Assembly (NCBI RefSeq): GCF_021502725.1
Contig: NZ_JAKFFS010000003.1
Coordinates: 62,001 to 126,000 of the forward strand
Reading direction: 5' to 3'
Length of the DNA: 64,000 nt
From: Dyadobacter sp. CY345
Lineage (GTDB): Bacteria > Bacteroidota > Bacteroidia > Cytophagales > Spirosomataceae
Part shown: in pieces, positions 1-8,759 of the stretch
Numbering within the stretch: the stretch's first letter is position 1
Layout of the letters: each line of letters opens with the position of its first letter
Program-made: the position numbers and the translations under genes
Notes under the pieces: generated by a model
What the model saw: only the letters and a program-made list of their open reading frames with translations
Database searches by the model: none
What the model was told of the DNA's origin: nothing

Positions 1-1
1 G

Positions 2-955
2 TTAAGTGCCAATGCGGCGTTTTATGTAAGCGATTCCGCAACAACAAATATTTCCAGCGTCAGCACCAGTTTTAATTACTCACAGTATAATCAGATTACG
101 ATACCCATTCAGGCGAATATCTGGACTAAGGACAATGGTTACAATGTGATTATAGAATGGCGGTACTTCAAATATCCTCAGGACACTTATGGTTTGGGAG
201 GTCATAGTTTGCTGGAAAATGCGGATCGAATAGATTATTCTCATATCCGGCTGCACCAAACGGTGTTGAAAAATATTACAGGTGCATTTTATTTAGGCGT
301 TGGCTATCATCTTGATTATCGCTGGAAAATTAAACAGGAAGGAATCAACGAAGATGTTTCTGCTTACGGGTTACCCTCAAAATCAGTCTCATCGGGCATC
401 GTTGGCAATGTCTTATATGACAGTAGAAAAAATTCAATCAATCCAATAGGCGGTGTGTACGCCAACGCCCGTTATAGAAATAATTTGAAAGTTCTGGGCA
501 GCGATACACATTGGGAATCACTCGTTCTGGAATTTCGGAAATATGTGAATTTCCCAAAAGGCAGCCGAAATACGCTGGCATTTTGGGATTTTAACTGGCT
601 GACGTTATCTGGAAAACCGCCGTATCTGGATTTGCCTAGCACCAGTTGGGATCCATCAAATAATACCGGGCGAGGATATATTCAGGGAAGGTTCAGAAGT
701 CCGAATATGCTATATTTCGAGTCCGAATATCGGTTTGTATTAACGCAAAATGGATTATTGGGTGGCGTCGTTTTTGGTAATGCGCAAAGTTTTTCCAACT
801 GGCCGACCCAAAAATTTAATAAAATAGCCCCCGGTGCAGGTTTGGGTATCCGAATAAAAATAAATAAAACTTCAAGGACGAATATTGCTGTTGATTATGG
901 CTTCGGGACAAAAGGTTCACGTGGTTTGTTTGTAAATTTGGGAGAGGTTTTTTAA
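2..955 (+). CDS. BamA/TamA-like outer-membrane beta-barrel protein, 5' end outside window
   Basis: The frame is open from base 2, so the start codon lies upstream and only the last 317 residues are seen. The visible part consists of alternating hydrophobic/polar stretches rich in Tyr, Phe, Gly and Asn, typical of outer-membrane beta strands. It ends with a pattern (a Gly-rich AVDYGFG strand, then a short strand ending in VF) like the C-terminal closing strand of bacterial surface antigen (D15/BamA/TamA) proteins. An internal GTG at 146 is in frame but is not the start. Members of this family insert or export proteins, or act as lipoprotein-exporter barrels, in the outer membrane. Which subfamily this is cannot be decided without the N-terminal POTRA part. 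Confidence 0.7.
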   Translation, partial: LSANAAFYVSDSATTNISSVSTSFNYSQYNQITIPIQANIWTKDNGYNVIIEWRYFKYPQDTYGLGGHSLLENADRIDYSHIRLHQTVLKNITGAFYLGVGYHLDYRWKIKQEGINEDVSAYGLPSKSVSSGIVGNVLYDSRKNSINPIGGVYANARYRNNLKVLGSDTHWESLVLEFRKYVNFPKGSRNTLAFWDFNWLTLSGKPPYLDLPSTSWDPSNNTGRGYIQGRFRSPNMLYFESEYRFVLTQNGLLGGVVFGNAQSFSNWPTQKFNKIAPGAGLGIRIKINKTSRTNIAVDYGFGTKGSRGLFVNLGEVF

Positions 956-1021
956 GAAAAGTGTGTTAGGAACCTGTCGATTTAACAGAAATATTATCCA
1001 GCAAATAGTACTTGATTTATT

Positions 1022-1807
1022 ATGATCGCTTCTATTGAAATTCAGAATTATCGTAATCTTAAAAACATCAACATTGATTTGACGGGACAGTTAAATCTCA
1101 TTACCGGAAAGAATAATACCGGAAAAACCAATTTCCTCGAATCAATTTTTTTCTACGCTTCACAGAAAGAAATTCATTTGGCAGAGCGGATTGTTATTAA
1201 TGATCAGGCAATAGATTTTGTTCCAGACGACGAGATTTTGAGCCCCCAGAATGTTAAGTTTATAAGGGCTCATTCGAGTATTCAAAGTCTGCTTCACGAA
1301 AATTCTTTTGACTGTTTTACTAATTTAATTACTGAGAAGGCTGTTAATTTTTTAAAGAGAATTGATGACCGAATTTCAGAAGTTGACTTTCTTGCTGATA
1401 ATCTGCGTAACCCGATTGCGACTTTTAAGGATGGGAAAACCGTCGCACTGTTACGCATGGGGAGTGGCGTTCATCGAATTCTTACAATTCTGCTGGCATT
1501 AAGCACTTCGAAAAATGGCATTGTCCTGATTGATGAAATTGAAAATGGTTTTCACTACGGTGTCGAAGAAGAGCTTTGGGCGCTTATCTCAGCCATTGCA
1601 AAGGATCAGAATATCCAGGTATTTGCTGCCACGCACAGCATCGATACGATCAGAGCTTTTGGAAAAATAATTAATGACGAAAACGAGGCCAAAGTACCAG
1701 GCTTGCTGATAAAACTTGAAAACATTGACGGTATCATTGAGTCTTTGACTTTTGATCCCGAAGAGTTAAAAGTTATCTTGGATAATTCGATTGAGGTTAG
1801 GAAATAA
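1022..1807 (+). CDS. Small AAA/ABC-type ATPase (RecF/OLD-like, AAA_21 type)
   Basis: The 261-residue protein has a complete ABC-type ATPase core. It shows an N-terminal IEIQNYRNL strand as in RecF/OLD proteins, Walker A GKNNTGKT at 29-36, a signature-like GSGVHR at about 147-152, Walker B IVLIDEIENG at 167-176 and an H-loop ATHS with His205. The insert between Walker A and the signature is only about 110 residues, so any coiled-coil arm is very short. Such stand-alone ATPases often pair with a nuclease or TOPRIM partner in defence or DNA-repair modules. No intact partner follows here, only a 37-codon ORF starting directly after the stop. Function is unknown beyond ATP-dependent DNA or protein remodelling. 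Confidence 0.8.
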   Translation: MIASIEIQNYRNLKNINIDLTGQLNLITGKNNTGKTNFLESIFFYASQKEIHLAERIVINDQAIDFVPDDEILSPQNVKFIRAHSSIQSLLHENSFDCFTNLITEKAVNFLKRIDDRISEVDFLADNLRNPIATFKDGKTVALLRMGSGVHRILTILLALSTSKNGIVLIDEIENGFHYGVEEELWALISAIAKDQNIQVFAATHSIDTIRAFGKIINDENEAKVPGLLIKLENIDGIIESLTFDPEELKVILDNSIEVRK

Positions 1808-2186
1808 ATGATTGAATATCTTCAAATTAAGTGGGCAATCATCTTAAATTCACCCCATACAGTTATCCCAAACATTTTATGGATGATCATAATGTATAAT
1901 TTTGCCTATTTTACTGGGTAGTTATAATTCATTTGGAATACAGTTAAGAGCAAGTGACAAAATTTACATTAAATAGAAAATTAATATTATAATACTTGAC
2001 AATTCAGGCGGTTAGAAAATTAGGATGTGAGTAATGAGTGTCAATTGCCAGCAAATTATTTTAAGTATAAACTAAAAATAGTTTGAGGATATACTATTAA
2101 AGTTACAACTATCACGGCAATTTATAGGTCTTGATAATTATAGCATTTCTTATTATAAATCCTTTTACCATAAGCTACTTGCATTC
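1808..2186. other. AT-rich intergenic stretch with a 37-codon ORF
   Basis: No recognisable gene is present in this 379-base gap. An ATG at 1808 directly abuts the ATPase stop and opens a 37-codon frame to a TAG at 1921, hydrophobic towards its end. It could be the remnant of a translationally coupled partner gene or chance. The remainder is very AT-rich with several stop codons in every frame and no clear hairpin. It presumably carries the promoter of the lipoprotein gene at 2187. Confidence 0.4.
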
Positions 2187-2585
2187 ATGAAACAATACAG
2201 TTGGTTTTTTTTCATCTGCTTACTATCACTATTCAGCTTCGAAAGCTGTGAAAATGATAATCCTGAGATTGGGGATTCAAAATTGCCAAAATGTAAAAAC
2301 CTTGGTGGTCATTTGATAGAGTATCAAAAGATTAAAGATGAGAAAGCATCAATTGAAATAAGGGTATCTAAATATAATGGTGTGAATGACACAATTTACC
2401 TTATAAATTATCCTAAAAACGTGTATAAATATTTTGATGCATGTAATCTTCCTAATGAATTCAGGAAGGATAGTTTGCAAATTAAATTTTCTGGCACAGT
2501 ATATATTCCAAAGGATCATGAAAAAATTAGCATAGGATCGCTACCTATTCAACTATCTAATATTCAAATAGATACTTCTATATGA
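2187..2585 (+). CDS. Small secreted lipoprotein of unknown function
   Basis: This 132-residue protein starts with a hydrophobic signal peptide (MKQYSWFFFICLLSLFSF) followed by a lipobox ending at Cys21, so it is predicted to be a lipoprotein. The mature part is polar, with several short beta-like stretches, a Cys pair around residues 36 and 86 that might form a disulfide, and a closing segment rich in Ile. I do not recognise a characterised family. It is flanked by AT-rich gaps and looks like a single-gene transcription unit. Base composition is more AT-rich than its neighbours, as in the preceding ATPase region, which may mean this 1-2.7 kb stretch is accessory DNA. Confidence 0.65.
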   Translation: MKQYSWFFFICLLSLFSFESCENDNPEIGDSKLPKCKNLGGHLIEYQKIKDEKASIEIRVSKYNGVNDTIYLINYPKNVYKYFDACNLPNEFRKDSLQIKFSGTVYIPKDHEKISIGSLPIQLSNIQIDTSI

Positions 2586-2725
2586 TATAAATTCTTACTC
2601 TGTTAAGAAGAAACTCTTGTGTTGATTGATCGATTATTCTTATCATTCGGAAATAGTTTTTCTCAGGCATATATTCTTTTTTTTCTTTAAGACCTCCTAT
2701 TTCTTCAACTCTTCCAAAAAAGCAG

Positions 2726-2733
2726 TAACTTTG
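2726..2733 (+). promoter_or_regulatory. Candidate Bacteroidota -7 box for the aminotransferase gene
   Basis: TAACTTTG matches the Bacteroidota consensus TAnnTTTG exactly and lies 92 bases before the chosen ATG at 2826. No perfect -33 TTTG is seen. The predicted leader contains a GGTCGC/GCGACC hairpin (2753-2780). A transcription start near 2740 makes the longer in-frame start at 2742 unlikely. Confidence 0.45.
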
Positions 2734-2825
2734 CGGGCAATTTGTTGATGCAGGTCGCAACTTATTCAGTTTCAGCGACCAAGTCTTCAAGCCCTTTATT
2801 TTCATTTAACTTAATTCTTGTTGCA

Positions 2826-4043
2826 ATGTCCGCAGTAGCAGAGCAAACCCAGGTGCTGGCCGACCGTATCAATGCCCTCGAAGAATCTTCAACGTTGGCA
2901 ATGACGAAAATGGCCCGTGAATTGGCAGCCCAAGGCCACAAAGTGATCAGTCTGAGCGTGGGAGAGCCAGACTTCAAAACGCCCGCATTTATCTGTGAGG
3001 CTGCCAAGAAGGCAATTGACGATGGATTTCATGGATATTCACCGGTAGCAGGTTACCCTGACTTACGAAAGGCGATTGCTGATAAGCTTAAGCGCGACAA
3101 TAATATAGATTGGAAACCTGAAAATATTGTAGTTTCTACGGGAGCTAAACATTCTCTGGCCAACGTGATCCAGGTTTTAGTTAATCCGGGCGACGAAGTG
3201 TTGATCTTCGCTCCTTACTGGGTTAGTTATTCCGAAATGGTAAAACTGGCGGAAGGAAAATCTGTGATCGTAGAAGGTGCTTTTGAAAACGGTTTCAAAG
3301 TTACGGCTGCACAAATGGAAGCTGCTATTACGCCTCGTACGAAAGTGGTGATGTATGCATCTCCAAATAATCCAACCGGTGCTGTTTATTCAGAAGCTGA
3401 GTTGAGAGAAATTGGTGCTGTTTTGGAAAAACATGAAGGAATTTATGTTTTGGCTGACGAGATCTACGAATATATCAACTTCACAGAAGAAGGACATTTC
3501 AGCATGGGATCAATTCCTGCTTTGAAAGATCGTGTGATTACCGTAAACGGCGTTGCAAAAGGATTCGCTATGACGGGATGGAGAATCGGATTTATCGGTG
3601 CTGCAAAATGGATCGCCGACGGTGTTGAGAAATTGCAGGGGCAAGTTACTTCGGGAACAAATTCAATTGCTCAAAAAGCGGCTACCGCTGCTTTTAACGG
3701 GCCTTTGGATACGACAATAGAGATGACAAAAGCATATGCCCGTCGGCGTGACCTTGTTGTTGGTTTGCTGAAAGAAATTCCTGGTTTCAAAGTAAATGTA
3801 CCGGATGGAGCATTTTATGCATTTCCTGATGTGAGCTATTATTTCGGTAAATCGGACGGAACAAATCTTATCAAAGATTCGGACGATTTCTGTAACTGGT
3901 TGCTGAATAATTCTTACGTTTCTACCGTTGCTGGATCAGGTTTTGGTGCTCCAAATTGCATCCGGATTTCAACAGCAGCATCTGACGAATCATTAGCAGA
4001 AGCAGTACAAAGAATCAAAGATGCGGTTGCAACTTTGAAATAA
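2826..4043 (+). CDS. aspC: Pyridoxal-phosphate aspartate/aromatic-type aminotransferase
   Basis: The product is a 405-residue class I/II aminotransferase of the aspartate aminotransferase subgroup Ib, transferring the amino group of aspartate (possibly also aromatic or glutamate substrates) to 2-oxoglutarate in the cytoplasm. Visible motifs are the NNPTG loop at 181-185, DEIY at 211-214, the Schiff-base Lys245 in GVAKGFAMTGW, and Arg253 of GWRIG. The ATG at 2826 is chosen over an upstream start at 2742 because family members begin just before the LADRI stretch and because the upstream extension overlaps the predicted transcription start. A strong terminator follows, so it is probably monocistronic. 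Confidence 0.88.
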   Translation: MSAVAEQTQVLADRINALEESSTLAMTKMARELAAQGHKVISLSVGEPDFKTPAFICEAAKKAIDDGFHGYSPVAGYPDLRKAIADKLKRDNNIDWKPENIVVSTGAKHSLANVIQVLVNPGDEVLIFAPYWVSYSEMVKLAEGKSVIVEGAFENGFKVTAAQMEAAITPRTKVVMYASPNNPTGAVYSEAELREIGAVLEKHEGIYVLADEIYEYINFTEEGHFSMGSIPALKDRVITVNGVAKGFAMTGWRIGFIGAAKWIADGVEKLQGQVTSGTNSIAQKAATAAFNGPLDTTIEMTKAYARRRDLVVGLLKEIPGFKVNVPDGAFYAFPDVSYYFGKSDGTNLIKDSDDFCNWLLNNSYVSTVAGSGFGAPNCIRISTAASDESLAEAVQRIKDAVATLK

Positions 4044-4065
4044 TATAGAATAAATTTATTGACGG

Positions 4066-4103
4066 GCCTCATGGATTTTCAATACCATGAGGCTTTTTCT
4101 TTT
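4066..4103 (+). terminator. Intrinsic terminator after the aminotransferase gene
   Basis: A perfect 9-bp stem GCCTCATGG/CCATGAGGC (4066-4074 and 4085-4093) with a 10-nt loop is followed by TTTTTCTTTT. Confidence 0.9.
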
Positions 4104-4169
4104 GATAAGCGAATTACATTTATCAATTTCTTGTTGAAAGGAGAACAACACCATAATTTCTGAAATTTC

Positions 4170-4205
4170 AAAAAGCCGACTGCTGATAGCCGAAAGCCGA
4201 CCGCC
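4170..4205. repeat. Dispersed AGCCGA-rich intergenic repeat, copy 1
   Basis: The stretch contains AGCCGACTGCTGATAGCCG followed by AAAGCCGACCG. The same words, largely in inverted arrangement, recur at 34935-35009 just upstream of another gene start. Here it ends 8 bases before the ATG of the reductase gene. Confidence 0.6.
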
Positions 4206-4213
4206 AATTCACC

Positions 4214-5281
4214 ATGAGCAAATATTATTTTTTAAAGGTTAAAGAAATAGAGAAAGAAACAGAAGATGCAGCTACAATCCATTTTTGGCATCCTTTGAAT
4301 GAAGTAGTACCTTATCGTCCGGGACAATTTATTACGCTTCTTTTGCCCGATGGAGACAAAAAAGTGCGGAGATCATACTCTATGTCGAGTTCTCCTTACA
4401 CTGATGTTTCCCTGGCCATCACGATTAAACGTGTTCCTGGTGGTTTTGCCTCTAATTACTTACTGGATAATGTAAAAGTCGACGACGTGCTCGAAGCCAT
4501 GGAGCCCATGGGAATATTTTTTCCAAAACAGGAAGATGACCAAACCCGTCAGGTTGTTTTTATTGGTGCAGGAAGCGGAATCACGCCTTTGTTCTCAATT
4601 GCCAAATCCATTCTGATGGTGGAGCAGGAAAGTGAAGTTGTACTAATCTACGGAAGCCGTACAGAATCGAGTATCATTTTTAAGGAAAAAATCAGGGTTC
4701 TTGAGGAAAAATATAAGGAGCGTTTTAAAGTGATTTATACGCTTAGCCAGCCGGAAGAAAATTGGCAAGGCGAGCGTGGCCGTTTGAACAAAAGCCATAT
4801 CTTAAAAATTATGGAAGGTTTGCCGGATTTAAAGATTAATGAAGCCGAATTTTTTCTATGCGGACCGGAAGATATGATGGAAGAAGCAAACCGAGCTTTG
4901 GCCATACGCGGTGTAACTTTAAATAAAATAAGACAAGAGAGTTTTTTAACAGCCACCACACCAAGTCACGGAGAAGTAACTTTGGAAGAAACAGATGATT
5001 CACCGAAAACGCACGAGATTACGCTCTTTTATGAAGGAACGGAATACAAAGTGCCTGTGAAACCTTTCGAAACGGTTCTGGAAGCTGCGATGAATATGGA
5101 TATTGATCTTCCGTATTCTTGTCAGGCGGGTATGTGCACCGCCTGCATGGGCCGTTGCGTATCTGGAAAAGTGCAGTTGGATGAGGAAGATGCCTTGTCA
5201 GAAGCAGAATTAAACGAGGGTTTTATCCTGACTTGTGTAGCGCATCCAATGAGTGATGATGTTGTGATTGAGGTGGAATAA
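4214..5281 (+). CDS. Flavin-dependent ferredoxin reductase with C-terminal 2Fe-2S domain (PaaE-like)
   Basis: This 355-residue protein combines three modules. The first is an FAD-binding barrel (RSYSMS at 53-58 contacts flavin in this family). The second is an NAD(P)-binding domain with GAGSGITP at 118-125. The third is a C-terminal plant-type ferredoxin with Cys303, Cys308, Cys311 and Cys341 as likely 2Fe-2S ligands. The order matches phenylacetyl-CoA epoxidase reductase (PaaE) and related ferredoxin--NADP reductases, which pass electrons from NADPH to an oxygenase or desaturase. No paa genes are nearby, so the electron acceptor is unknown. It is flanked by an upstream repeat and a downstream hairpin, and appears to be a single transcription unit. 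Confidence 0.88.
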   Translation: MSKYYFLKVKEIEKETEDAATIHFWHPLNEVVPYRPGQFITLLLPDGDKKVRRSYSMSSSPYTDVSLAITIKRVPGGFASNYLLDNVKVDDVLEAMEPMGIFFPKQEDDQTRQVVFIGAGSGITPLFSIAKSILMVEQESEVVLIYGSRTESSIIFKEKIRVLEEKYKERFKVIYTLSQPEENWQGERGRLNKSHILKIMEGLPDLKINEAEFFLCGPEDMMEEANRALAIRGVTLNKIRQESFLTATTPSHGEVTLEETDDSPKTHEITLFYEGTEYKVPVKPFETVLEAAMNMDIDLPYSCQAGMCTACMGRCVSGKVQLDEEDALSEAELNEGFILTCVAHPMSDDVVIEVE

Positions 5282-5305
5282 CTTCTAAAAAGTAATTGAA
5301 ATGCG

Positions 5306-5358
5306 CAGTGCTATACAAAAGGATATCGACGTTCCTCATGTATAGCACTGATTTTTTG
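5306..5358 (+). terminator. Intrinsic terminator after the reductase gene
   Basis: An 11-bp perfect stem CAGTGCTATAC/GTATAGCACTG (5306-5316, 5340-5350) with a long 23-nt loop is followed by ATTTTTTG. Confidence 0.75.
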
Positions 5359-5372
5359 CCGGTAATTCGAGG

Positions 5373-5380
5373 TAACTTTG
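5373..5380 (+). promoter_or_regulatory. Candidate -7 box for the luciferase-family gene
   Basis: TAACTTTG matches TAnnTTTG and sits 40 bases before the ATG at 5420. A TTTG at 5355-5358 is closer than the usual -33 spacing, so the -33 element is uncertain. Confidence 0.45.
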
Positions 5381-5419
5381 TATGATATTTAACAAACAAA
5401 TATCGGCAAAAGAAATACC

Positions 5420-6445
5420 ATGGAAATAGGGATTGATAGTTTTGCTGCTATGTTCAGCGGCGATTCGGTAACTGCAATCGATGATGTCGATGCGATGGGT
5501 CAGTTCCTGGAAAGAATAGAACATGCGGATCATTGTGGACTTGATATATTTGGGATTGGAGAACATCACCGAAGAGGATTTCTCGATTCAGCGCCTTCAA
5601 TGATACTTGCCGCCGCTGCTTCCAGGACAAAGAAAATACGTCTGACAAGCGCAGTGACAGTTCTGAGTGCTGCTGATCCGGTACGGGTTTTCCAGAATTT
5701 TGCCACCCTGGATTTAATCTCAAAGGGCAGGGCCGAAATGGTGGTAGGCCGTGGCTCTTTCACTGACGCTTTCCCATTATTTGGATTAAACCTGCAAGAC
5801 TATGATAAGTTATTTTCTGAGAAACTGGATCTGCTGCTTAAAATCCGGAAAAATGAATTTATAACCTGGTCTGGCAAGTTTCGTCCTGCGTTGCAAAATC
5901 AGCCCATTTATCCGAGACCCTTACAGGAAAAAATACCAATTTGGTTAGGTGTGGGTGGTACGCCTGAATCTTTTATCCGTGCCGGTATGCTGGGTCTGCC
6001 CTTGATGGTAGCTGTTATCGGTGGAGAAACACATCGTTTCCGGCCATTGGTTGATCTGTACAGAGAAGCAGGAAAGAGAGCAGGTTTCAAACCGGAAGAG
6101 CTTCAGGTTGGTCTGCATTCGCTTGGTTATGTAAGTGATTCGACGGAAGAAGCGATCGAAGAATTTTTCCCGGGATATTCCGAATCATTCACTAAAATCG
6201 GGAAAGAACGTGGCTGGCCGCCGATGACAAGAGCTCGTTTTGAATCCCAGATGGGGCCAGAAGGTGCCTTATTAGTGGGTGGGCCAGAAGAAGTCGCCGA
6301 AAAAATTCTTCGTCACAGCGAAGCACTTGGCGGTATATCACGACTTACATTTCAAATGGACAACGCTGGAATAACGCATGAGAAACTGATGAAATCGATT
6401 GAAATCATCGGACAGAAAGTTTCGCCATTAGTCAACAAAAAATAA
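5420..6445 (+). CDS. LLM-class flavin-dependent oxidoreductase (luciferase-like)
   Basis: The 341-residue protein has the bacterial-luciferase TIM-barrel pattern: GLDIFGIGEHHR near residues 39-50, the RIRLTSAVTVLS-type strand near residue 70-80, VVGRGSFTD near 110, and IWLGVGGTPES near 175. This family uses reduced FMN (or F420 in other lineages) for monooxygenation or alkane/nitrilotriacetate-type oxidations. Subfamilies of this type in Bacteroidota are mostly annotated only as oxidoreductases, and no substrate can be inferred. It is bounded by its own predicted promoter and by a convergent terminator shared with the gene on the other strand. Confidence 0.85.
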   Translation: MEIGIDSFAAMFSGDSVTAIDDVDAMGQFLERIEHADHCGLDIFGIGEHHRRGFLDSAPSMILAAAASRTKKIRLTSAVTVLSAADPVRVFQNFATLDLISKGRAEMVVGRGSFTDAFPLFGLNLQDYDKLFSEKLDLLLKIRKNEFITWSGKFRPALQNQPIYPRPLQEKIPIWLGVGGTPESFIRAGMLGLPLMVAVIGGETHRFRPLVDLYREAGKRAGFKPEELQVGLHSLGYVSDSTEEAIEEFFPGYSESFTKIGKERGWPPMTRARFESQMGPEGALLVGGPEEVAEKILRHSEALGGISRLTFQMDNAGITHEKLMKSIEIIGQKVSPLVNKK

Positions 6446-6458
6446 GTGATGTATAAAA

Positions 6459-6500
6459 ACAGACCGGCTTGATGCATTACCTTGCAACAAGCCGGTCTGT
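6459..6500. terminator. Bidirectional terminator between convergent genes
   Basis: A perfect 13-bp stem ACAGACCGGCTTG/CAAGCCGGTCTGT (6459-6471, 6488-6500) separates two convergent genes. The A-run to its left gives a U-tract on the minus strand, so it should act best for the BlaR1-like gene ending at 6508. Confidence 0.85.
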
Positions 6501-6507
6501 TCATTTG

Positions 6508-8328
6508 TTACCTTTTAACCGGTGCTGGCGGTGCCGACGGAGCTTTTGGAGATGATGCGGGAGCAGGCGCTGCTATGGCAGGTTTCATCTTCGCTTTTGG
6601 TGCTTTGGGAGGCCTTGGTGGTGTAGGATGCAAATCTTTAAGTCCTAAAGATGCTAATCCCATATCCGCTCCAATTTTGTCTATTTTGTTACCTAGATCT
6701 TCCATTTCTTTCTGGACTTGCCGATAGGGTTCTCCCGCTTTTTCTGCTTCCTTCAAGTTATTAGCGAGGTCAGCGTTTAGTTTGGTAATAACCTGTTCCT
6801 GAGCTTTAATCTGCTGTTCAAAATCGGCCAGTTGTTTTTCCAGGTCGGCTTCGTTCAATTTTGTTTTGGATTTACTATCTGGATGTAGCAAAGCAGAACG
6901 CTTTTCAAGTAAGTTCTGGCGGATTTCATTGGCGTTATCTTTCTTCCACTCAATTTTTTCCCGATCCCTGTCAAAGTGCTCAACGTCAAATTGCTGCTTT
7001 TCCATTTCAAGTTGCAGCTCATGCATACGGCTTTGCAGCGGCTCCATTTGTTTCTGTAAAACAGCCATCTTCTGATGGAATTCATTCATCTTACTTTTAA
7101 GAGAATCGTTCATCAACAGAAATTCTGATCCATCAAAATCTTCATTAATGTTTACATTGATGTTTTCATCGATCTCCGGTATTTCAATATTAGTCTCCTG
7201 TTCAGCATCCACGACTGTCCTGTATTCATCTCTTACAGTAACATATTTAGATTGTCTTGAAGCAACCTGATGTGTCTTTGCTTTTGCCTTTTTCTTTTTA
7301 ATTGTATCCTGTCCAACGGCATAAACAGAAACACCGATCAATGCAGCAATAAATAACATCGTAACTGGCAAGCCGCCAAAGATCCTGGCCGACTTGGGAG
7401 CAACGCCCAATACGCGTTTTACACGTTGTAATAAAAGTGGTTTTTTAGAAGCAAAAGCCATAGCCAATGAATGATTTGTTTTAAATTCGGCAATTCCTAC
7501 TAGTGCATGAGCCAATGAAAGGCGATCTCCGCATGCTTCAATGGCCAGGTCATCGCAGCAATGTTCACGTTCAATCCGAACTCTTTCAGATAACCACCAA
7601 AGTGCCGGGTGAAAGAAGAAGACCACTTCTACAAAAGATTGCAGCATATTAACCAGATAATCATGGCGACGGATATGCGCCAGTTCATGGGCCAGAATGG
7701 CTTCGATCTGAGCTGTTGGAAAACCCAGCAATAATCCAATCGGAATTAATACTACCGGCTGCAAAGTCCCGATCACCATCGGTGTCAGGATTTTCGAAGA
7801 TTCTTTAAGTTCTATGGATTGATAAACTTTTAGTTTCGCTGTCAAAACGCCAAATCTGGCTCTCCATTCCTTATTCATGACTAGCTTTGAATTGTGGCGA
7901 AGATATTCTGTATAAATCCATCCGCCCAGAAATCTTACGACCAAAACAGCCGCGCCAATAAGCCAGCAAATAACAAGTTCCTGGATATGCGTCGTGAGCC
8001 AAAGCTGAACTTTCGAAGTCAGTGAAAGTTCGTAAGTTAATGTTTTCCAGTCAGCAACGTTGTGTGCTGTATTCTTAAATGCATTGCTTAATACTTTGGG
8101 CGTTGTATTGAGGTAATAATAAAAAAACGTAACAACTGAAGAGATAACCTGAGCGGAAAGAGCCAGAATTCCTACATTATACCGTATTGCAGCCGGGCTT
8201 TTTTTTAACAAATAAAGACCAATACTGGCAATCAAAACCAGTAAAGCACCCTGCCATAAGGAATGAACCAGCATCCATCCAAAGGAAGAAACAAGCGCGT
8301 CAGAGAATAAATTGAAAAATGATTTCAT
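6508..8328 (-). CDS. BlaR1-type M56 membrane metallopeptidase with coiled-coil and Pro/Ala-rich tail
   Basis: This 606-residue membrane protein has four N-terminal hydrophobic segments, a zinc protease motif HELAH at 214-218 with the downstream acidic ligand in REHCCDD near 255, and another hydrophobic segment near residue 330. A long charged region that looks coiled-coil (about 385-550) and a Pro/Ala/Lys-rich tail follow. In BlaR1/MecR1 proteins the cytoplasmic peptidase is activated by an extracellular signal and causes cleavage of the BlaI repressor. A penicillin-binding sensor domain is absent. The coiled coil plus Pro-rich tail stands in its place, so the signal is probably not a beta-lactam but envelope stress or protein contact (inference). 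It follows the BlaI-like gene by 2 bases, so the two are co-transcribed. Confidence 0.88.
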   Translation of the reverse strand: MKSFFNLFSDALVSSFGWMLVHSLWQGALLVLIASIGLYLLKKSPAAIRYNVGILALSAQVISSVVTFFYYYLNTTPKVLSNAFKNTAHNVADWKTLTYELSLTSKVQLWLTTHIQELVICWLIGAAVLVVRFLGGWIYTEYLRHNSKLVMNKEWRARFGVLTAKLKVYQSIELKESSKILTPMVIGTLQPVVLIPIGLLLGFPTAQIEAILAHELAHIRRHDYLVNMLQSFVEVVFFFHPALWWLSERVRIEREHCCDDLAIEACGDRLSLAHALVGIAEFKTNHSLAMAFASKKPLLLQRVKRVLGVAPKSARIFGGLPVTMLFIAALIGVSVYAVGQDTIKKKKAKAKTHQVASRQSKYVTVRDEYRTVVDAEQETNIEIPEIDENINVNINEDFDGSEFLLMNDSLKSKMNEFHQKMAVLQKQMEPLQSRMHELQLEMEKQQFDVEHFDRDREKIEWKKDNANEIRQNLLEKRSALLHPDSKSKTKLNEADLEKQLADFEQQIKAQEQVITKLNADLANNLKEAEKAGEPYRQVQKEMEDLGNKIDKIGADMGLASLGLKDLHPTPPRPPKAPKAKMKPAIAAPAPASSPKAPSAPPAPVKR

Positions 8329-8330
8329 GG

Positions 8331-8705
8331 CTATTTATTGTTTTCGAGGTTATTTAACAATTCACGAATTTCATCTAATTCTTCCTTTGAGGTCGAATGA
8401 TTGCCCAAAGCCTGCATAACCAAACGTGCAGCCGAACCGCGGAATGTTGATTCAACAAATCGGCCTAGCAAATCCTGCTGCGTTTCTTCTTCGTCTAATA
8501 AGGCTACATAAATGTGAGAGCGACCGTTTTCGGTTCTATACAAAACGCCTTTGTCATGCATAATCTGCATCAGTTTAAGCGTCGTTGTATAACCTGTGTC
8601 TTTGGATGCGGAGAGGAAATCATGAACTTGCCTCACAGTAGAAGGGCCTTCTTTCCACAAGTAGTTCAAAATTTCGAGTTCAGATTCTGTTGGTTTTATG
8701 ATCAT
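8331..8705 (-). CDS. BlaI/MecI/CopY-family transcriptional repressor
   Basis: This 124-residue protein is a winged-helix regulator. The N-terminal helices (LEILNYLWKEGPSTVRQVHDFL) and the recognition region GYTTTLKLMQIMHDKGVLYR are the BlaI-family signature, and the C-terminal half is the dimerisation and protease-sensitive part. It represses its own operon until the partner M56 peptidase cleaves it. The peptidase gene follows after 2 bases. Three copies of an inverted repeat lie 55-126 bases upstream of its start and are the likely operator, so autoregulation is expected. Confidence 0.92.
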   Translation of the reverse strand: MIIKPTESELEILNYLWKEGPSTVRQVHDFLSASKDTGYTTTLKLMQIMHDKGVLYRTENGRSHIYVALLDEEETQQDLLGRFVESTFRGSAARLVMQALGNHSTSKEELDEIRELLNNLENNK

Positions 8706-8759
8706 GGCTAATAAAATTTTAGTAACTTGATTTTCAATTAAAAGGCTGATTTGGCCATG

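Noticed and set aside
1022..1921. A PARIS-like ATPase-TOPRIM anti-phage pair.
   Set aside because: The ATPase is much smaller than AriA and no TOPRIM or DUF4435 gene follows.
2742..2825. An N-terminal extension of the aminotransferase.
   Set aside because: It overlaps the predicted start of transcription, and family members begin near the ATG at 2826.
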